Assembly (NCBI GenBank): GCA_902800365.1
Contig: CADCEF010000037.1
Coordinates: 1-45,027 of the forward strand
DNA: 45,027 nucleotides
Reading direction: 5' to 3'
Origin: an uncultured Prevotella sp.
GTDB taxonomy: Bacteria; Bacteroidota; Bacteroidia; Bacteroidales; Bacteroidaceae
Under the pieces are notes generated by a model, which was not told the DNA's origin, searched no databases, and worked only from the letters and a program-made list of their open reading frames with translations. Shown piece after piece: positions 1 through 9,541 of the stretch. Each line of letters starts with the position of its first letter. The stretch's first letter is position 1. Made by a program: the position numbers and the translations under genes.

Positions 1-58
1 TGTAAATCTTTCAAAGAACTCTTTCTTAGTGTGCTATCGTTTTTGAGCGAAAGCGGGT
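1..58 (-). other. Probable rRNA operon leader with boxA-like motif (runs off left edge)
   Basis: Read on the minus strand this stretch follows a perfect promoter and carries GTTCTTTGAAA (19 down to 9), which resembles the boxA antitermination motif found ahead of Bacteroidetes 16S rRNA genes. No 16S sequence is inside the window, so the identity is inferred from leader similarity alone. Confidence 0.5.
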
Positions 59-91
59 GCAAAGGTACGACATTTTTTCTTTCCCTCCAAA
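59..91 (-). promoter_or_regulatory. Bacteroidetes housekeeping promoter, leftward
   Basis: On the minus strand TTTG (91-88), a 20-nt spacer and TACCTTTG (67-60) match the Bacteroidetes consensus exactly. It fires away from the penicillin-binding protein gene and toward the left edge, probably for an rRNA operon. Confidence 0.75.
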
Positions 92-172
92 CATTTTCCC
101 AAAAAAATTCCCAAAAACACGAAAGTTTTCGGGAATGTTTACATTTAGAGTATTACACCTTATTTATATATA

Positions 173-2497
173 TTACTCAAATATCTCTTCTATGTCATTT
201 TCGGCTCCATCTTCGCCTAACGACTCACCGCCCAAAGGACACGGATTGAAGCCTGGTGGAAGATCAAAAACAGCGTCTTCACTATACCCAAGTTTGGCAT
301 CTTTATATACCTTTTGCATATATAGAGCGAAGATTGGCAATGCTCCAGATGCTCCCTGACCCATAGCCATAGAGTTGAAGTGGATATCACGATCATCACC
401 ACCAACCCAACAAGCATTAACAAGATTTGGAGTAAGTCCTACGAACCAAGCATCACTATTATTATTTGTGGTACCTGTCTTACCAGCCAGCTGTCCTTTC
501 AGGTTATATTTGAAGCGCAGACGACTTGCAGTACCGCCATCAACTACATTTCGAAGCATATAAATCATCTTATGGGCACTCTCCTCGCTGATAACCTCAT
601 TCATTCGAGGCTGGAACTGAGCGATAACATTCCCTTCGTTATCCTCGATTTTCGTAACAAACATACAAGCAGCACGAATACCGTGATTAACGAATGCGGT
701 ATAAGCACTTGCCATCTCACCAACGCTGATGTCACAAGGTCCGAGACAGAGAGCCATAGAAGGATGGATATCAGGATTGCGAATACCATACTCATGCAGA
801 AGATCAACAAATGCCTGAGGATTAAGCTTACTCATAAGATAAGCAGAAATCCAGTTGTTAGACTGCTGCAATCCCCACTTAAGAGTTACCATCTCTCCAT
901 ATCTGGCACGACTACCATTACGTGGAGTCCATGACTGACCAGCCACAACATAAGTTTGCTGAACATTAGGAGCCTCGTCGCAAGGAGAGAAGCCATTCTC
1001 CATTGCAAGAGAATAAAGATATGGTTTAATTGTAGAACCTACCTGACGTCGACCTTCCATTACCATATCATAAGCAAAATGCTCATAATTAAGTCCACCT
1101 ACGTAAGCCTTTACATGACCATTCTGAGGGCACATACTTACGAAACCAGTGCGAAGGAATGATTTGTAATATTTTATCGAGTCAAGCGGAGTCATGGTCG
1201 TATCCACTTCACCATGATAAGTAAAGACAGACATCTTAGTCTTAGTACGGAACGACTTCTGTATTTCTTCCTCTGATGCCCCACTCTCCTTAAGCACACG
1301 ATAACGTTCACACTGACGTATAGAGCGATTCAAGATCTGCTCTACCTGGCTCTTTGTTAGATGAGAAGAATAAGGAGCATTTGCCTTAGAAGCGATTTCC
1401 TTATCAAAGGCTGGCTGAAGAAACTTTACTACATGAGCATAGGCAGCCTGTTCGGCATATTCCTGCATGCGAGAATCAATAGTTGTATAGACCTTCAAAC
1501 CATCAGTATAGATGTTATAATAGTTACCATCACGCTTCTTGTTTTTATTGCACCAACCGAACAAAGGATCTGATTCCCAATTAATTGAGTCATTGATAAA
1601 CTTCGCCATATTCCACGAAGGATAGTTGGAACGTACAGGCTTCTTTGCCGTCATATACTGACGAAGATACTCGCGGAAATATACAGCAAGCCCCTCTTTA
1701 TGATCAGCCACATGGAACTTCAATGTAAGTGGCTCTGCACTGTACTTTTCGTATTCAGCATCAGTAAGATATCCAGCTTTTACCATCTGAGCCAGAACCA
1801 CATTACGACGATCGCGACTACGCTCAGGATTGCGTACAGGATTGAAATAAGATGGGTTCTTACAGAGACCAACAAGAGTTGCCGACTCAGTAACAGTTAG
1901 GTCTTTTGGCTCCTTACTGAAATACACATTCGATGCAGTCTTAATACCAACAGCATTATGCAAGAAGTCAAAATAATTCAGATACATAGTAAGTATCTCA
2001 TCCTTAGTATAGGTGCGCTCCAGCTTAACAGCTATCACCCACTCGATTGGCTTCTGCAGCAGACGCTCTATTGTAGAATGCGCTTGCTCAGAGTAGAGCT
2101 GCTTAGCCAACTGCTGTGTGATAGTAGAACCACCACCAGCACTCTTCTGCCCCAATACACCACGCTTTACGATAGCACGCCCAAGCGCAATAAAATCAAT
2201 ACCAGAGTGATCATAGAAACGCACATCCTCAGTAGCCACCAAGGCATGAATCAACGACGGAGCGATTTTGTTGTAATCTACCATCACGCGGTTTTCGCGA
2301 TTAAAATTCCAAGTGCCCAGCAATTTACCATCCGAAGAATATATCTGAGTGGCAAAACGGCTTATTGGATTCTGAAGGTCTTCTATGGGTGGCATATATC
2401 CTATCCACCCCTTATCTATGGAATAAAAAGCACCAGCAACAGCCAGCACGCTTATGGTCAATAATGTCCATAGAAAATAGACAAATAGCTTTCTCAT
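173..2497 (-). CDS. Bifunctional penicillin-binding protein 1A (transglycosylase/transpeptidase)
   Basis: Class A PBP that polymerises lipid II and cross-links peptidoglycan in the periplasm, anchored by one N-terminal membrane helix (residues 4-24). The GT51 domain spans about 50-235, with the catalytic motif EDVRFYDH (E90), GGGSTITQQLAKQL (121-134) and KLERTYTKDEIL. The transpeptidase domain spans about 450-710 and shows SxxK as S488-TI-K491, an SNN motif in QQSNNW, and KTGTT. At 774 residues it has the usual length for Bacteroidetes PBP1A. It is divergent from pyrB. The start at 2497 is followed directly by a basic n-region and the membrane helix, so it is probably correct. Acidic C-terminus. 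Confidence 0.95.
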   Translation of the reverse strand: MRKLFVYFLWTLLTISVLAVAGAFYSIDKGWIGYMPPIEDLQNPISRFATQIYSSDGKLLGTWNFNRENRVMVDYNKIAPSLIHALVATEDVRFYDHSGIDFIALGRAIVKRGVLGQKSAGGGSTITQQLAKQLYSEQAHSTIERLLQKPIEWVIAVKLERTYTKDEILTMYLNYFDFLHNAVGIKTASNVYFSKEPKDLTVTESATLVGLCKNPSYFNPVRNPERSRDRRNVVLAQMVKAGYLTDAEYEKYSAEPLTLKFHVADHKEGLAVYFREYLRQYMTAKKPVRSNYPSWNMAKFINDSINWESDPLFGWCNKNKKRDGNYYNIYTDGLKVYTTIDSRMQEYAEQAAYAHVVKFLQPAFDKEIASKANAPYSSHLTKSQVEQILNRSIRQCERYRVLKESGASEEEIQKSFRTKTKMSVFTYHGEVDTTMTPLDSIKYYKSFLRTGFVSMCPQNGHVKAYVGGLNYEHFAYDMVMEGRRQVGSTIKPYLYSLAMENGFSPCDEAPNVQQTYVVAGQSWTPRNGSRARYGEMVTLKWGLQQSNNWISAYLMSKLNPQAFVDLLHEYGIRNPDIHPSMALCLGPCDISVGEMASAYTAFVNHGIRAACMFVTKIEDNEGNVIAQFQPRMNEVISEESAHKMIYMLRNVVDGGTASRLRFKYNLKGQLAGKTGTTNNNSDAWFVGLTPNLVNACWVGGDDRDIHFNSMAMGQGASGALPIFALYMQKVYKDAKLGYSEDAVFDLPPGFNPCPLGGESLGEDGAENDIEEIFE

Positions 2498-2533
2498 TTT
2501 CTAATTTTGGTTACTTTTTGCAATATCTTGCTG

Positions 2534-2541
2534 CAAAATTA
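2534..2541 (-). promoter_or_regulatory. -7 box for the PBP1A gene
   Basis: Minus-strand TAATTTTG lies 37 nt before the start codon. I see no good TTTG at 19-21 nt upstream, so the -33 element is weak or absent. Confidence 0.45.
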
Positions 2542-2584
2542 CTATTTTCTTTCAAAATACGGCACGGAAATCAGAAATAATGTG

Positions 2585-2592
2585 TAATTTTG
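2585..2592 (+). promoter_or_regulatory. -7 box for pyrBI
   Basis: TAATTTTG fits the Bacteroidetes -7 consensus and would give a leader of about 20 nt before pyrB. No clear -33 TTTG is present. No PyrR-type or attenuator structure is visible in so short a leader. Confidence 0.45.
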
Positions 2593-2615
2593 CGCCAACA
2601 AAACAAAAATAGTGA

Positions 2616-3563
2616 ATGAAAAAGCATAATTTTGTGACAATTGCCGATCTCACTAGAGAGAAAATTCTCTATATGATCGAGATGGCAGAGGAGTTCGAAA
2701 AGCACCCCAACAGAGAGCTCCTTAAAGGAAAAGTAGTGGCAACTCTTTTCTTCGAACCATCAACCCGTACCAGATTAAGTTTTGAAACCGCAGCCAACCG
2801 TTTGGGAGCCAGAGTCATTGGATTTGCCGATCCAAAGATTACCAGTGGAACAAAAGGCGAGACTCTTAAGGACACAATCCTGATGGTATCTAACTATGCT
2901 GATGTAATCGTGATGCGCCATTATATAGAAGGTGCAGCCCAGTATGCATCAGAAGTTGCGCCCATCCCCATTGTGAATGCAGGCGATGGTGCCCACCAGC
3001 ACCCTTCACAGTGTATGCTCGACCTCTACTCTATCTACAAGACTCAGGGTACTCTCGACAACCTTAATATATATATGGTGGGAGATTTGAAATACGGACG
3101 CACTGTTCACTCACTGCTGATGGCGATGCGCCACTTCAACCCAACCTTCCACTTTGTAGCACCTAAGGAGCTGGCTATGCCAAAGGAGTACAAGCTTTAT
3201 TGCGACGAGCACGGCATAAAATATCAGGAGCACACAGCCTTCAACGAGAAAGTTATTGCTGATGCCGACATATTATATATGACGCGCGTGCAAAAGGAGC
3301 GATTCTCTGACCTAATGGAATACGAGCGAGTAAAGAATGTGTATGTGCTGAACAACGATCTGCTTAAGAGCGCAAAGCCAAACATGAAGATTCTGCACCC
3401 GCTGCCACGAGTAAACGAGATAGCATACGAGGTTGACGACAACCCACACGCATACTACATCCAGCAGGCCGGCAACGGACTCTTCGCCCGCGAAGCTATC
3501 TTCTGCGATGTTTTGGGAATCAGTCTTGACGAAGTTAAAAACGATAAAACCATTATCCTATGA
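2616..3563 (+). CDS. pyrB: Aspartate carbamoyltransferase catalytic subunit
   Basis: Catalyses carbamoyl phosphate + L-aspartate to N-carbamoyl-aspartate, the first committed step of pyrimidine synthesis, in the cytoplasm. The carbamoyl-phosphate loop STRTRLSFE is near residues 50-58, HPSQ follows GDGAHQ around 130-136, and the aspartate-side motif HPLPRVNEI is near 270. The 315-residue length is standard. It overlaps pyrI by 4 nt (ATGA), so catalytic and regulatory chains are translated in a coupled way, as expected for an E. coli-type holoenzyme. Confidence 0.98.
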   Translation: MKKHNFVTIADLTREKILYMIEMAEEFEKHPNRELLKGKVVATLFFEPSTRTRLSFETAANRLGARVIGFADPKITSGTKGETLKDTILMVSNYADVIVMRHYIEGAAQYASEVAPIPIVNAGDGAHQHPSQCMLDLYSIYKTQGTLDNLNIYMVGDLKYGRTVHSLLMAMRHFNPTFHFVAPKELAMPKEYKLYCDEHGIKYQEHTAFNEKVIADADILYMTRVQKERFSDLMEYERVKNVYVLNNDLLKSAKPNMKILHPLPRVNEIAYEVDDNPHAYYIQQAGNGLFAREAIFCDVLGISLDEVKNDKTIIL

Positions 3564-4006
3564 ACAAGAAAGAACGCTTGGTAGCCGCCATTCAGAACGG
3601 TACAGTGATTGATCATATTCCTACAGATAAGACCTATCAGGTGGCCAGTCTACTTGGACTTTTCACACTGAAAACACCTGTTACCATCGGCTTTAACTAT
3701 CCATCAAAGAAAGTAGGATCGAAAGGAATTATCAAAGTGAGCGACAAGTTCTTTACTGACGATGAGATATCTCGTCTTTCAGTAGTAGCTCCAAATGTTA
3801 TTCTTAGCATCATCCGCGACTATGAGGTTGTTGAGAAGCGCAACGTTGTAACACCTGATGAGATTCGTGGCATCGTTAAGTGCAACAATCCAAAGTGCAT
3901 CACCAACAACGAGCCAATGGCAACCCACTTCCACGTAGAGAATGGCATCCTGACATGTCATTACTGCGAAAAGGAGCAGGACATAAACAAAGTGGAACTT
4001 TGTTGA
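3560..4006 (+). CDS. pyrI: Aspartate carbamoyltransferase regulatory subunit
   Basis: Zinc-binding allosteric chain that binds nucleotides and ties PyrB trimers into the holoenzyme. The N-terminal nucleotide-binding half holds GTVIDHIP. The C-terminal zinc ribbon has four cysteines in the order C-NNPK-C ... C-HY-C. 148 residues is the usual size. It overlaps pyrB by 4 nt and is followed by an AT-rich gap of about 50 nt before glyA, which may be cotranscribed. Confidence 0.97.
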   Translation: MNKKERLVAAIQNGTVIDHIPTDKTYQVASLLGLFTLKTPVTIGFNYPSKKVGSKGIIKVSDKFFTDDEISRLSVVAPNVILSIIRDYEVVEKRNVVTPDEIRGIVKCNNPKCITNNEPMATHFHVENGILTCHYCEKEQDINKVELC

Positions 4007-4057
4007 TACATTAAACATTAAAAGATTAAACATTAAATAAACCCAATAAACAAAACA
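4007..4057 (+). other. AT-rich spacer with tandem repeat before glyA
   Basis: The unit TTAAACATTAAA occurs twice in tandem-like fashion between pyrI and glyA. No promoter box of the TAnnTTTG type is seen, which favours read-through from pyrBI into glyA. Confidence 0.35.
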
Positions 4058-5338
4058 ATGAACAGAGACAACACAATCTTTGAGTTGATTGAGAAAGAGC
4101 ATCAGCGCCAGCTGAAAGGCATTGAGCTGATTGCGAGTGAGAACTTCGTAAGCGACCAGGTTATGGAAGCCATGGGATCTTACCTTACCAACAAGTATGC
4201 CGAGGGCTATCCTGGTCACCGTTACTATGGTGGTTGCCAGGTAGTAGACGAGGTAGAGCAGCTTGCCATCGACCGCGTTTGCAAGCTGTTTGGTGCTGAG
4301 TATGCTAACGTGCAGCCCCACTCAGGTGCACAGGCTAATGCAGCCGTACTGTTGGCAGTATTGAAGCCAGGCGACACATTCATGGGCTTGAACCTTGACC
4401 ACGGTGGCCACCTGTCACACGGTTCACACGTCAACACCTCTGGTATTATCTACAATCCTATCGGCTACAACCTGAATAAGGAGACTGGTCGCGTAGATTA
4501 CGACGAGATGGAGCAGTTGGCCCTCGAGCACAAGCCAAAGCTGATTATCGGTGGTGGTAGTGCTTACAGCCGTGAGTGGGATTACAAGCGTATGCGCGAG
4601 ATTGCCGACAAGGTAGGTGCACTGCTTATGATCGATATGGCTCACCCTGCAGGTCTGATTGCAGCTGGTCTGCTCGACAACCCAGTTAAGTACGCTCACA
4701 TCGTAACTTCTACAACCCACAAGACTCTTCGTGGTCCTCGTGGTGGTATCATCCTGATGGGTAAGGACTTCGAGAATCCTTGGGGTCTGAAGACACCAAA
4801 GGGTGTAACAAAGATGATGAGCCAGCTGCTCAACTCTGCAGTATTCCCTGGTCAGCAGGGTGGTCCTCTTGAGCACGTTATCGCTGCCAAGGCCGTTGCA
4901 TTCGGCGAGGCTCTGCAGCCAGAGTTCAAGGAGTGGGCTAAGCAGGTTCAGAAGAACGCCAAGGTTCTGGCCGATGAGCTTATCAAGCGTGGCTTCGGCA
5001 TCGTAAGTGGTGGTACTGATAACCACTCTATGCTGGTCGACCTGCGTTCTAAGTACCCCGATCTTACTGGTAAGGTTGCTGAGAATGCGCTTGTTGCTGC
5101 TGACATCACAGTCAACAAGAACATGGTTCCATTCGATAGCCGCAGCGCATTCCAGACATCAGGTATCCGTCTTGGAACTCCAGCCATCACCACACGTGGT
5201 GCTAAGGAGGATCTGATGGTTCAGATTGCTGCTTGGATCGAGGAGGTTCTGAATGATCCTGAGAACGAGCAGGTAATTGCAAGCGTTCGCGCTCGTGTAA
5301 ACGAGAAGATGAAAGAGTATCCTCTCTTCGCATACTAA
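4058..5338 (+). CDS. glyA: Serine hydroxymethyltransferase
   Basis: PLP enzyme interconverting serine + tetrahydrofolate with glycine + 5,10-methylene-tetrahydrofolate; the main source of one-carbon units. The PLP lysine is K222 in [13 protein letters not shown], with HSGAQAN (88-94) and [10 protein letters not shown] (191-200) as further active-site segments. 426 residues is full length. Codon use is strongly biased, as expected of a highly expressed gene. It ends in a strong bidirectional terminator. Confidence 0.98.
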   Translation: MNRDNTIFELIEKEHQRQLKGIELIASENFVSDQVMEAMGSYLTNKYAEGYPGHRYYGGCQVVDEVEQLAIDRVCKLFGAEYANVQPHSGAQANAAVLLAVLKPGDTFMGLNLDHGGHLSHGSHVNTSGIIYNPIGYNLNKETGRVDYDEMEQLALEHKPKLIIGGGSAYSREWDYKRMREIADKVGALLMIDMAHPAGLIAAGLLDNPVKYAHIVTSTTHKTLRGPRGGIILMGKDFENPWGLKTPKGVTKMMSQLLNSAVFPGQQGGPLEHVIAAKAVAFGEALQPEFKEWAKQVQKNAKVLADELIKRGFGIVSGGTDNHSMLVDLRSKYPDLTGKVAENALVAADITVNKNMVPFDSRSAFQTSGIRLGTPAITTRGAKEDLMVQIAAWIEEVLNDPENEQVIASVRARVNEKMKEYPLFAY

Positions 5339-5342
5339 AATA

Positions 5343-5374
5343 ATTAAGCCCTCGCCTAACGGCGGGGGCTTAAT
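5343..5374. terminator. Bidirectional terminator between glyA and DPP IV
   Basis: A 14-bp stem (5343-5356 with 5361-5374, one G-U pair) closes a TAAC loop. A- and T-rich arms make it suitable for both convergent genes. The DPP IV stop codon begins 3 nt beyond it. Confidence 0.9.
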
Positions 5375-5376
5375 CA

Positions 5377-7587
5377 TTAACGAAGCGAAGCGTTAAAGTG
5401 ATTTATCGCCTGACGGAACAGATGGTTCCTCGTGTTACCTCCGAAAATACTATGATTTCTGTTTGTGTAAACTAACTGTCGGAAGTCCTTATCAGCCTGA
5501 ACCAGCGCTTCCACATATTCTGCAGTATTCTGATAGTGCACATTGTCGTCGGCCAATCCGTGACAAATCAACAGTGCTCCATGCAACTGTGATGCACGCG
5601 CTATTGGGTTCACATCGTCGTATCCGCTGGCATTCTCCTTTGGTGTGCGCATGTAACGCTCTGTGTAGATAGAGTCGTAGTAGCGCCAGCATGTAGGAGG
5701 TGCGATAGCCACACCAGCCTTGAACACAGGGCGACCTTCCGACATCGACATCAGTGTATTCCATCCACCATAGCTCCAGCCCCAGATACCTATACGATTC
5801 TTGTCTACATAGCTCTGATTACCAAGCCAGATGGCCGTCTCTACCTGGTCGCGCGCCTCCAGCTCACCCAGTCGCAGATAGGTGCACTTCTCAAATTCAG
5901 CACCACGACCACCAGTGCCGCGATTGTCTACACACACACAGATGTAGCCCTGCTCACAGAGATACTGCTCGAGTATAGCACCATTGTTGCTCATACCTAT
6001 ACCCCACTGATTCAGCACCTGCTGACTGCCAGGACCACCATACTGATACATAATAACAGGATACTTCTTCGAAGCATCAAAATCAGCAGGCTTAACCATC
6101 CATCCGTTCAGCACCACGCCCTCAGAAGTTGTAAACTGGAACATCTCCTTCTTTCCAAGGTCATAGCCAGCCAGCTTCTCCTTCAGCTCGTGGTTGTCAA
6201 TCAGCGTTGTCAGCACCTTGCCGTTGTTCTGGCAGATGGTGTACTGTGCAGGATTGTTTATATCACTCCAGATGTTGATGAAGTACTTGAAGTTCTTGCT
6301 AAAGATGGCGCTGTTCACACCAGCCTTTGGTGTCAGTGCCTCAATCTTTCCGTTCTGGTGAGCCACCATTACCTGCTGCTCAGTAGCACCCTTTGGGTTT
6401 GCTGCGAAGTAGGTGTCGCCTGTCTTCTCGTCGAAACCATAAACAGCCTTCACCACGTATTTCTCGTTCACAATCTGTCGCAACAGCTGTCCGTTCAGGT
6501 TGTATAGATACAGGTGGTTGTAGCCATCGCGCTCACTGGGCAGCAAGATGTGGCTGTCTGTAATCTGCACATCGTCGAGCACTTCCTCCTTCACATACTT
6601 GTCAACCTTATCCTCAATGGCCAGCTTGCATACTGTCGACAGCGGATTGGCCATATATATGCGCAGCACATCCTGATGGCGATTCATTGTGAAGATAGCA
6701 ATCTTAGCAGGATCGCTTGTTGCCTTAATACGTGGGATGTATCCCTCTGCGTCGAGTGGCAGTTCTATCTTACGTGTCTGATGACTCTTTATGTCGTAGC
6801 TCCACACGCTTACCTTCGAGTTCACCTGTCCTGGCACTGGGTACTTGTATGTATAGTCGCCAGGATATTCAGCAAACTCCTTGCGCTCAGGCTTTGCGCC
6901 CTTAAACAGCTGCATCGAGTACTGCTTCACAGCGCTCTCGTCATAGCGAATCCAGATAATCTGCTTCGAGTCGGCCGAGAACACCATCGATGAGTTTGTA
7001 GAGAACTCCTCCTCGTAAACCCAGTCGGGTATACCGTTAATTACCTCGTTGCGCTTGCCATCCTTTGTAACCTGGCTCTCTGCATTATCATACAGCAGTT
7101 TCACCAGATAGATGTTATTATCACGCACAAAAGCAATCTGATTTCCGTCTGGCGAGAATACAGGAGTCTGCTGTGGTCCACCGTCGCTCAGCGGCTCCAG
7201 CTTGTTGTTGCGGATGCTATATATATAATAGGTGGCAGTGAACGAGCGACGATATATTGCCTTAGTGTTTGTCTGAATCAGCATTCTTGTGCCGTCAGGA
7301 CTCAGTATATATCCATCCACGCTCTTCACCTCAGCACCACGTGCAGTTGCAGCATCAAACAGCACGCCAGTCTGCTTACCTGTCTTAAATGAGTAAGTTA
7401 TAATCTGCTTGCCGTCATCGCTAATCTGCGCGTATGTCTCGCCGTCAGCCATTGGGCGCACAGCACTCATTGTCTTGCTTCTAAAATCTCCGTTTGTTAT
7501 CCCTTTCAGCGTCAGTTTTTCTCCAGCAGAAGCCGAAACTGCCAACGCCAGCGATAATCCCAGTGAGAATAATCTCAATTTCTTCAT
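5377..7587 (-). CDS. Dipeptidyl peptidase IV, S9B family, secreted
   Basis: Serine peptidase releasing X-Pro/X-Ala dipeptides from peptide N-termini; in Bacteroidetes it works in the periplasm with other exopeptidases. A signal peptide (residues 1-21, ending ASA) precedes a beta-propeller (about 30-500) and an alpha/beta-hydrolase domain. The triad is visible as S605 in GWSYGG, D680 in HGLADDNVH and H712 in NRNHSI. The GEL-type dipeptide-anchoring motif appears as VYEEEF. 736 residues matches the family. It is divergent from the radical SAM gene across 66 bp. Confidence 0.95.
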   Translation of the reverse strand: MKKLRLFSLGLSLALAVSASAGEKLTLKGITNGDFRSKTMSAVRPMADGETYAQISDDGKQIITYSFKTGKQTGVLFDAATARGAEVKSVDGYILSPDGTRMLIQTNTKAIYRRSFTATYYIYSIRNNKLEPLSDGGPQQTPVFSPDGNQIAFVRDNNIYLVKLLYDNAESQVTKDGKRNEVINGIPDWVYEEEFSTNSSMVFSADSKQIIWIRYDESAVKQYSMQLFKGAKPERKEFAEYPGDYTYKYPVPGQVNSKVSVWSYDIKSHQTRKIELPLDAEGYIPRIKATSDPAKIAIFTMNRHQDVLRIYMANPLSTVCKLAIEDKVDKYVKEEVLDDVQITDSHILLPSERDGYNHLYLYNLNGQLLRQIVNEKYVVKAVYGFDEKTGDTYFAANPKGATEQQVMVAHQNGKIEALTPKAGVNSAIFSKNFKYFINIWSDINNPAQYTICQNNGKVLTTLIDNHELKEKLAGYDLGKKEMFQFTTSEGVVLNGWMVKPADFDASKKYPVIMYQYGGPGSQQVLNQWGIGMSNNGAILEQYLCEQGYICVCVDNRGTGGRGAEFEKCTYLRLGELEARDQVETAIWLGNQSYVDKNRIGIWGWSYGGWNTLMSMSEGRPVFKAGVAIAPPTCWRYYDSIYTERYMRTPKENASGYDDVNPIARASQLHGALLICHGLADDNVHYQNTAEYVEALVQADKDFRQLVYTNRNHSIFGGNTRNHLFRQAINHFNASLR

Positions 7588-7613
7588 ATTTTTCTGTTAT
7601 TTTACTGTTTCAG

Positions 7614-7646
7614 CTTGCAAAGATAGCATTTTTTTCAGTAACTTTG
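7614..7646 (+). promoter_or_regulatory. Promoter for the radical SAM gene, back to back with the DPP IV -7 box
   Basis: On the plus strand CTTG (7614-7617), 21 nt and TAACTTTG (7639-7646) form a promoter only about 4 nt (by -7 geometry) from the ATG at 7654. On the minus strand TATCTTTG (7624-7617) is the -7 box of the DPP IV gene. The two overlap, so they probably compete for polymerase. Confidence 0.6.
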
Positions 7647-7653
7647 CACACTG

Positions 7654-8592
7654 ATGGATTTAAATAAAGTGAATACGCCCTATTATAACGACTACGGCAC
7701 ATGGATACGCCGTCAGTTCCCTTATCGCGTGCAGAAGATTTCAATCGATGCAGGCTTTACCTGTCCTAATCGCGACGGACGCATTTCTACAGGTGGTTGC
7801 ATCTATTGCGACAACCGCACTTTCAATCCATCCTATTGTCAGCGCCGCAACTCTGTAACCCAGCAGCTTGAAGAGGGTAAGCGTTTCTTCGCCCACAAGT
7901 ATCCTGATATGAAATACCTGGCTTATTTCCAGGCATTCACCAACACCTATGCCCCACTCTCCCAGCTAAAGGCGCTCTACGAGGAGGCACTGCAGGTAGA
8001 TGATATTGTGGGCATCGTCATAGGCACTCGCCCTGACTGCGTTTCCGATGAGCTGCTCGATTACCTTGCCGAGCTTAACCAGCGCACATTCGTGCTGGTG
8101 GAATATGGCATCGAGAGTGCCAACAACGATACTCTTCTGCGAATCAATCGCGGCCACAGCTTCGAGCAGTCGCAAGAAGCCATCCAGCGCACCAAACAGC
8201 GCGGCCTGCTCACAGGCGCCCACATCATCTTAGGCCTGCCAGGCGAGGATGCAGCCGAGAGTCTGCGCCAAGCCTCAATCATCTCCAGCCTGCCCATCGA
8301 TATTCTGAAGATCCATCAGATGCAGATTATCCGCGGAACGCGATTGGCAGATGAGTTTGCCGCCAACCCGTTTCACATCTATACTGTCGACGAATATATC
8401 CAGCTGATTGCTGAGTATATACAGCGTCTGCGCCCTGATCTTATTCTCGAGCGCTTTGTTTCCCAATCGCCCAAGGAACTGCTCATCGCACCACACTGGG
8501 GACTAAAAAACTACGAGTTTACCAATCTTTTGGTAAACCATCTCAAGCAGAATAAAATCTATCAGGGTCAGTTCTTTCTGAAATCAGAGTAG
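7654..8592 (+). CDS. TIGR01212 (YhcC-like) radical SAM protein
   Basis: Radical S-adenosylmethionine enzyme of the YhcC/TIGR01212 family; the reaction is not established. The cluster cysteines are C37, C49 and C52 (spacing Cx11CxxC), a wider spacing than the usual CxxxCxxC and typical of this family. GLPGE near residue 190 is the SAM-binding region. 312 residues is normal. The gene overlaps the convergent GldB-like gene by 25 bp. Confidence 0.88.
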   Translation: MDLNKVNTPYYNDYGTWIRRQFPYRVQKISIDAGFTCPNRDGRISTGGCIYCDNRTFNPSYCQRRNSVTQQLEEGKRFFAHKYPDMKYLAYFQAFTNTYAPLSQLKALYEEALQVDDIVGIVIGTRPDCVSDELLDYLAELNQRTFVLVEYGIESANNDTLLRINRGHSFEQSQEAIQRTKQRGLLTGAHIILGLPGEDAAESLRQASIISSLPIDILKIHQMQIIRGTRLADEFAANPFHIYTVDEYIQLIAEYIQRLRPDLILERFVSQSPKELLIAPHWGLKNYEFTNLLVNHLKQNKIYQGQFFLKSE

Positions 8593-9371
8593 TTGTTGTT
8601 TTTCAGCATCTGATCCAAGCTCAGGTTCTTGTTGTGCTTCATGTATCTCTCTACCATTCTGGTATAGATAGAGTTGAACATATTCTTGCCCAGTGCCTTG
8701 TTCACCACCCACAGAATCTTACCTATGTGAGTATCGCGCTCCTGCTGGCTCAACGCTCTGTCTTGTGGCATTGGATACATGCTCAACAGATAGAATCCAA
8801 TACAGTCAGGCACGATATAGTGGCGATTCATAAGCTCCAGCTGACTCTTTGAATAACCATACTGAGGCTTCTGATACAGAGGGTAGTCGGTACCCAGATA
8901 CTTGTCGAGACATATGCCGATAGAGTTATTACCCACTATCACGCTCTGGTCAAGCGAGCCTATCTGAGCATAAACCTCAGGCACCTCGAATCCAGGCAGA
9001 TTCTCGCGCAGATACTTGAAGCCGGTAGTAAGGTCGGCATTAATATCATCCATATTTGCATACTGCTGCTCAGCCTCTGCAATAATTATCTGCAGTGTAG
9101 AGTCCTGATAGAAGCGCAGGAATTTCTTGCTTATCAGCTGATCGTCAACCTTACCAATGCGCAGCACGTCCTCAATCAGCGTGCGTGTCTGCATGGGGTA
9201 AACAGTGTTCATCTGCTGCAGAGCCGAGAAGTCGCCCGTGGTAAGATATAGGCTTTGGATACGATCATAGCGGTCAACGACAACCTCAACGTCTTCATCC
9301 ATCGAGAATTGCCATTCGCAGCTGATGCATCCAAACATCACTATCAACAAGAAATAATAAACCTTGTGCAC
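8568..9371 (-). CDS. GldB-like lipoprotein
   Basis: Putative outer- or inner-membrane lipoprotein resembling GldB of gliding-motility systems; non-gliding Bacteroidales carry such homologues, where the role is unknown. The N-terminus is a lipoprotein signal with candidate cysteines C15 and C18. The middle holds the family-like segment IGSLDQSVIVGNNSIGICLD followed by KYLGTDYPLY. 267 residues. It has a perfect promoter and overlaps the convergent radical SAM gene at its 3' end. Assignment rests on recognised motifs, not on a search. Confidence 0.65.
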   Translation of the reverse strand: MHKVYYFLLIVMFGCISCEWQFSMDEDVEVVVDRYDRIQSLYLTTGDFSALQQMNTVYPMQTRTLIEDVLRIGKVDDQLISKKFLRFYQDSTLQIIIAEAEQQYANMDDINADLTTGFKYLRENLPGFEVPEVYAQIGSLDQSVIVGNNSIGICLDKYLGTDYPLYQKPQYGYSKSQLELMNRHYIVPDCIGFYLLSMYPMPQDRALSQQERDTHIGKILWVVNKALGKNMFNSIYTRMVERYMKHNKNLSLDQMLKNNNYSDFRKN

Positions 9372-9417
9372 GGGCTATTTACAATCAAATATTACAAGTA
9401 TGTTAAAAAAATCGTTG

Positions 9418-9449
9418 CAAATATACTAAAAAGTATTTTAAAAACCAAA
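9418..9449 (-). promoter_or_regulatory. Promoter of the GldB-like gene
   Basis: Minus-strand TTTG (9449-9446), 20-nt spacer, TATATTTG (9425-9418): an exact consensus match about 45 nt before the start codon. Confidence 0.8.
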
Positions 9450-9541
9450 TTTTAACCTAAAAAGTTTAAATATTTGTGTAAAAAGCTGCACATTTTTGTG
9501 TATTTGTGTAAAAATCGCCGTGTTTTTTGTGATTTTTTATC

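Noticed and set aside
5492-6993. Open frames on the strand opposite the DPP IV gene (for example 6190-6507 and 6514-6993)
   Set aside because: They lie wholly in a clear gene with triad and signal peptide, have no promoter or domain, and arise from its codon composition.
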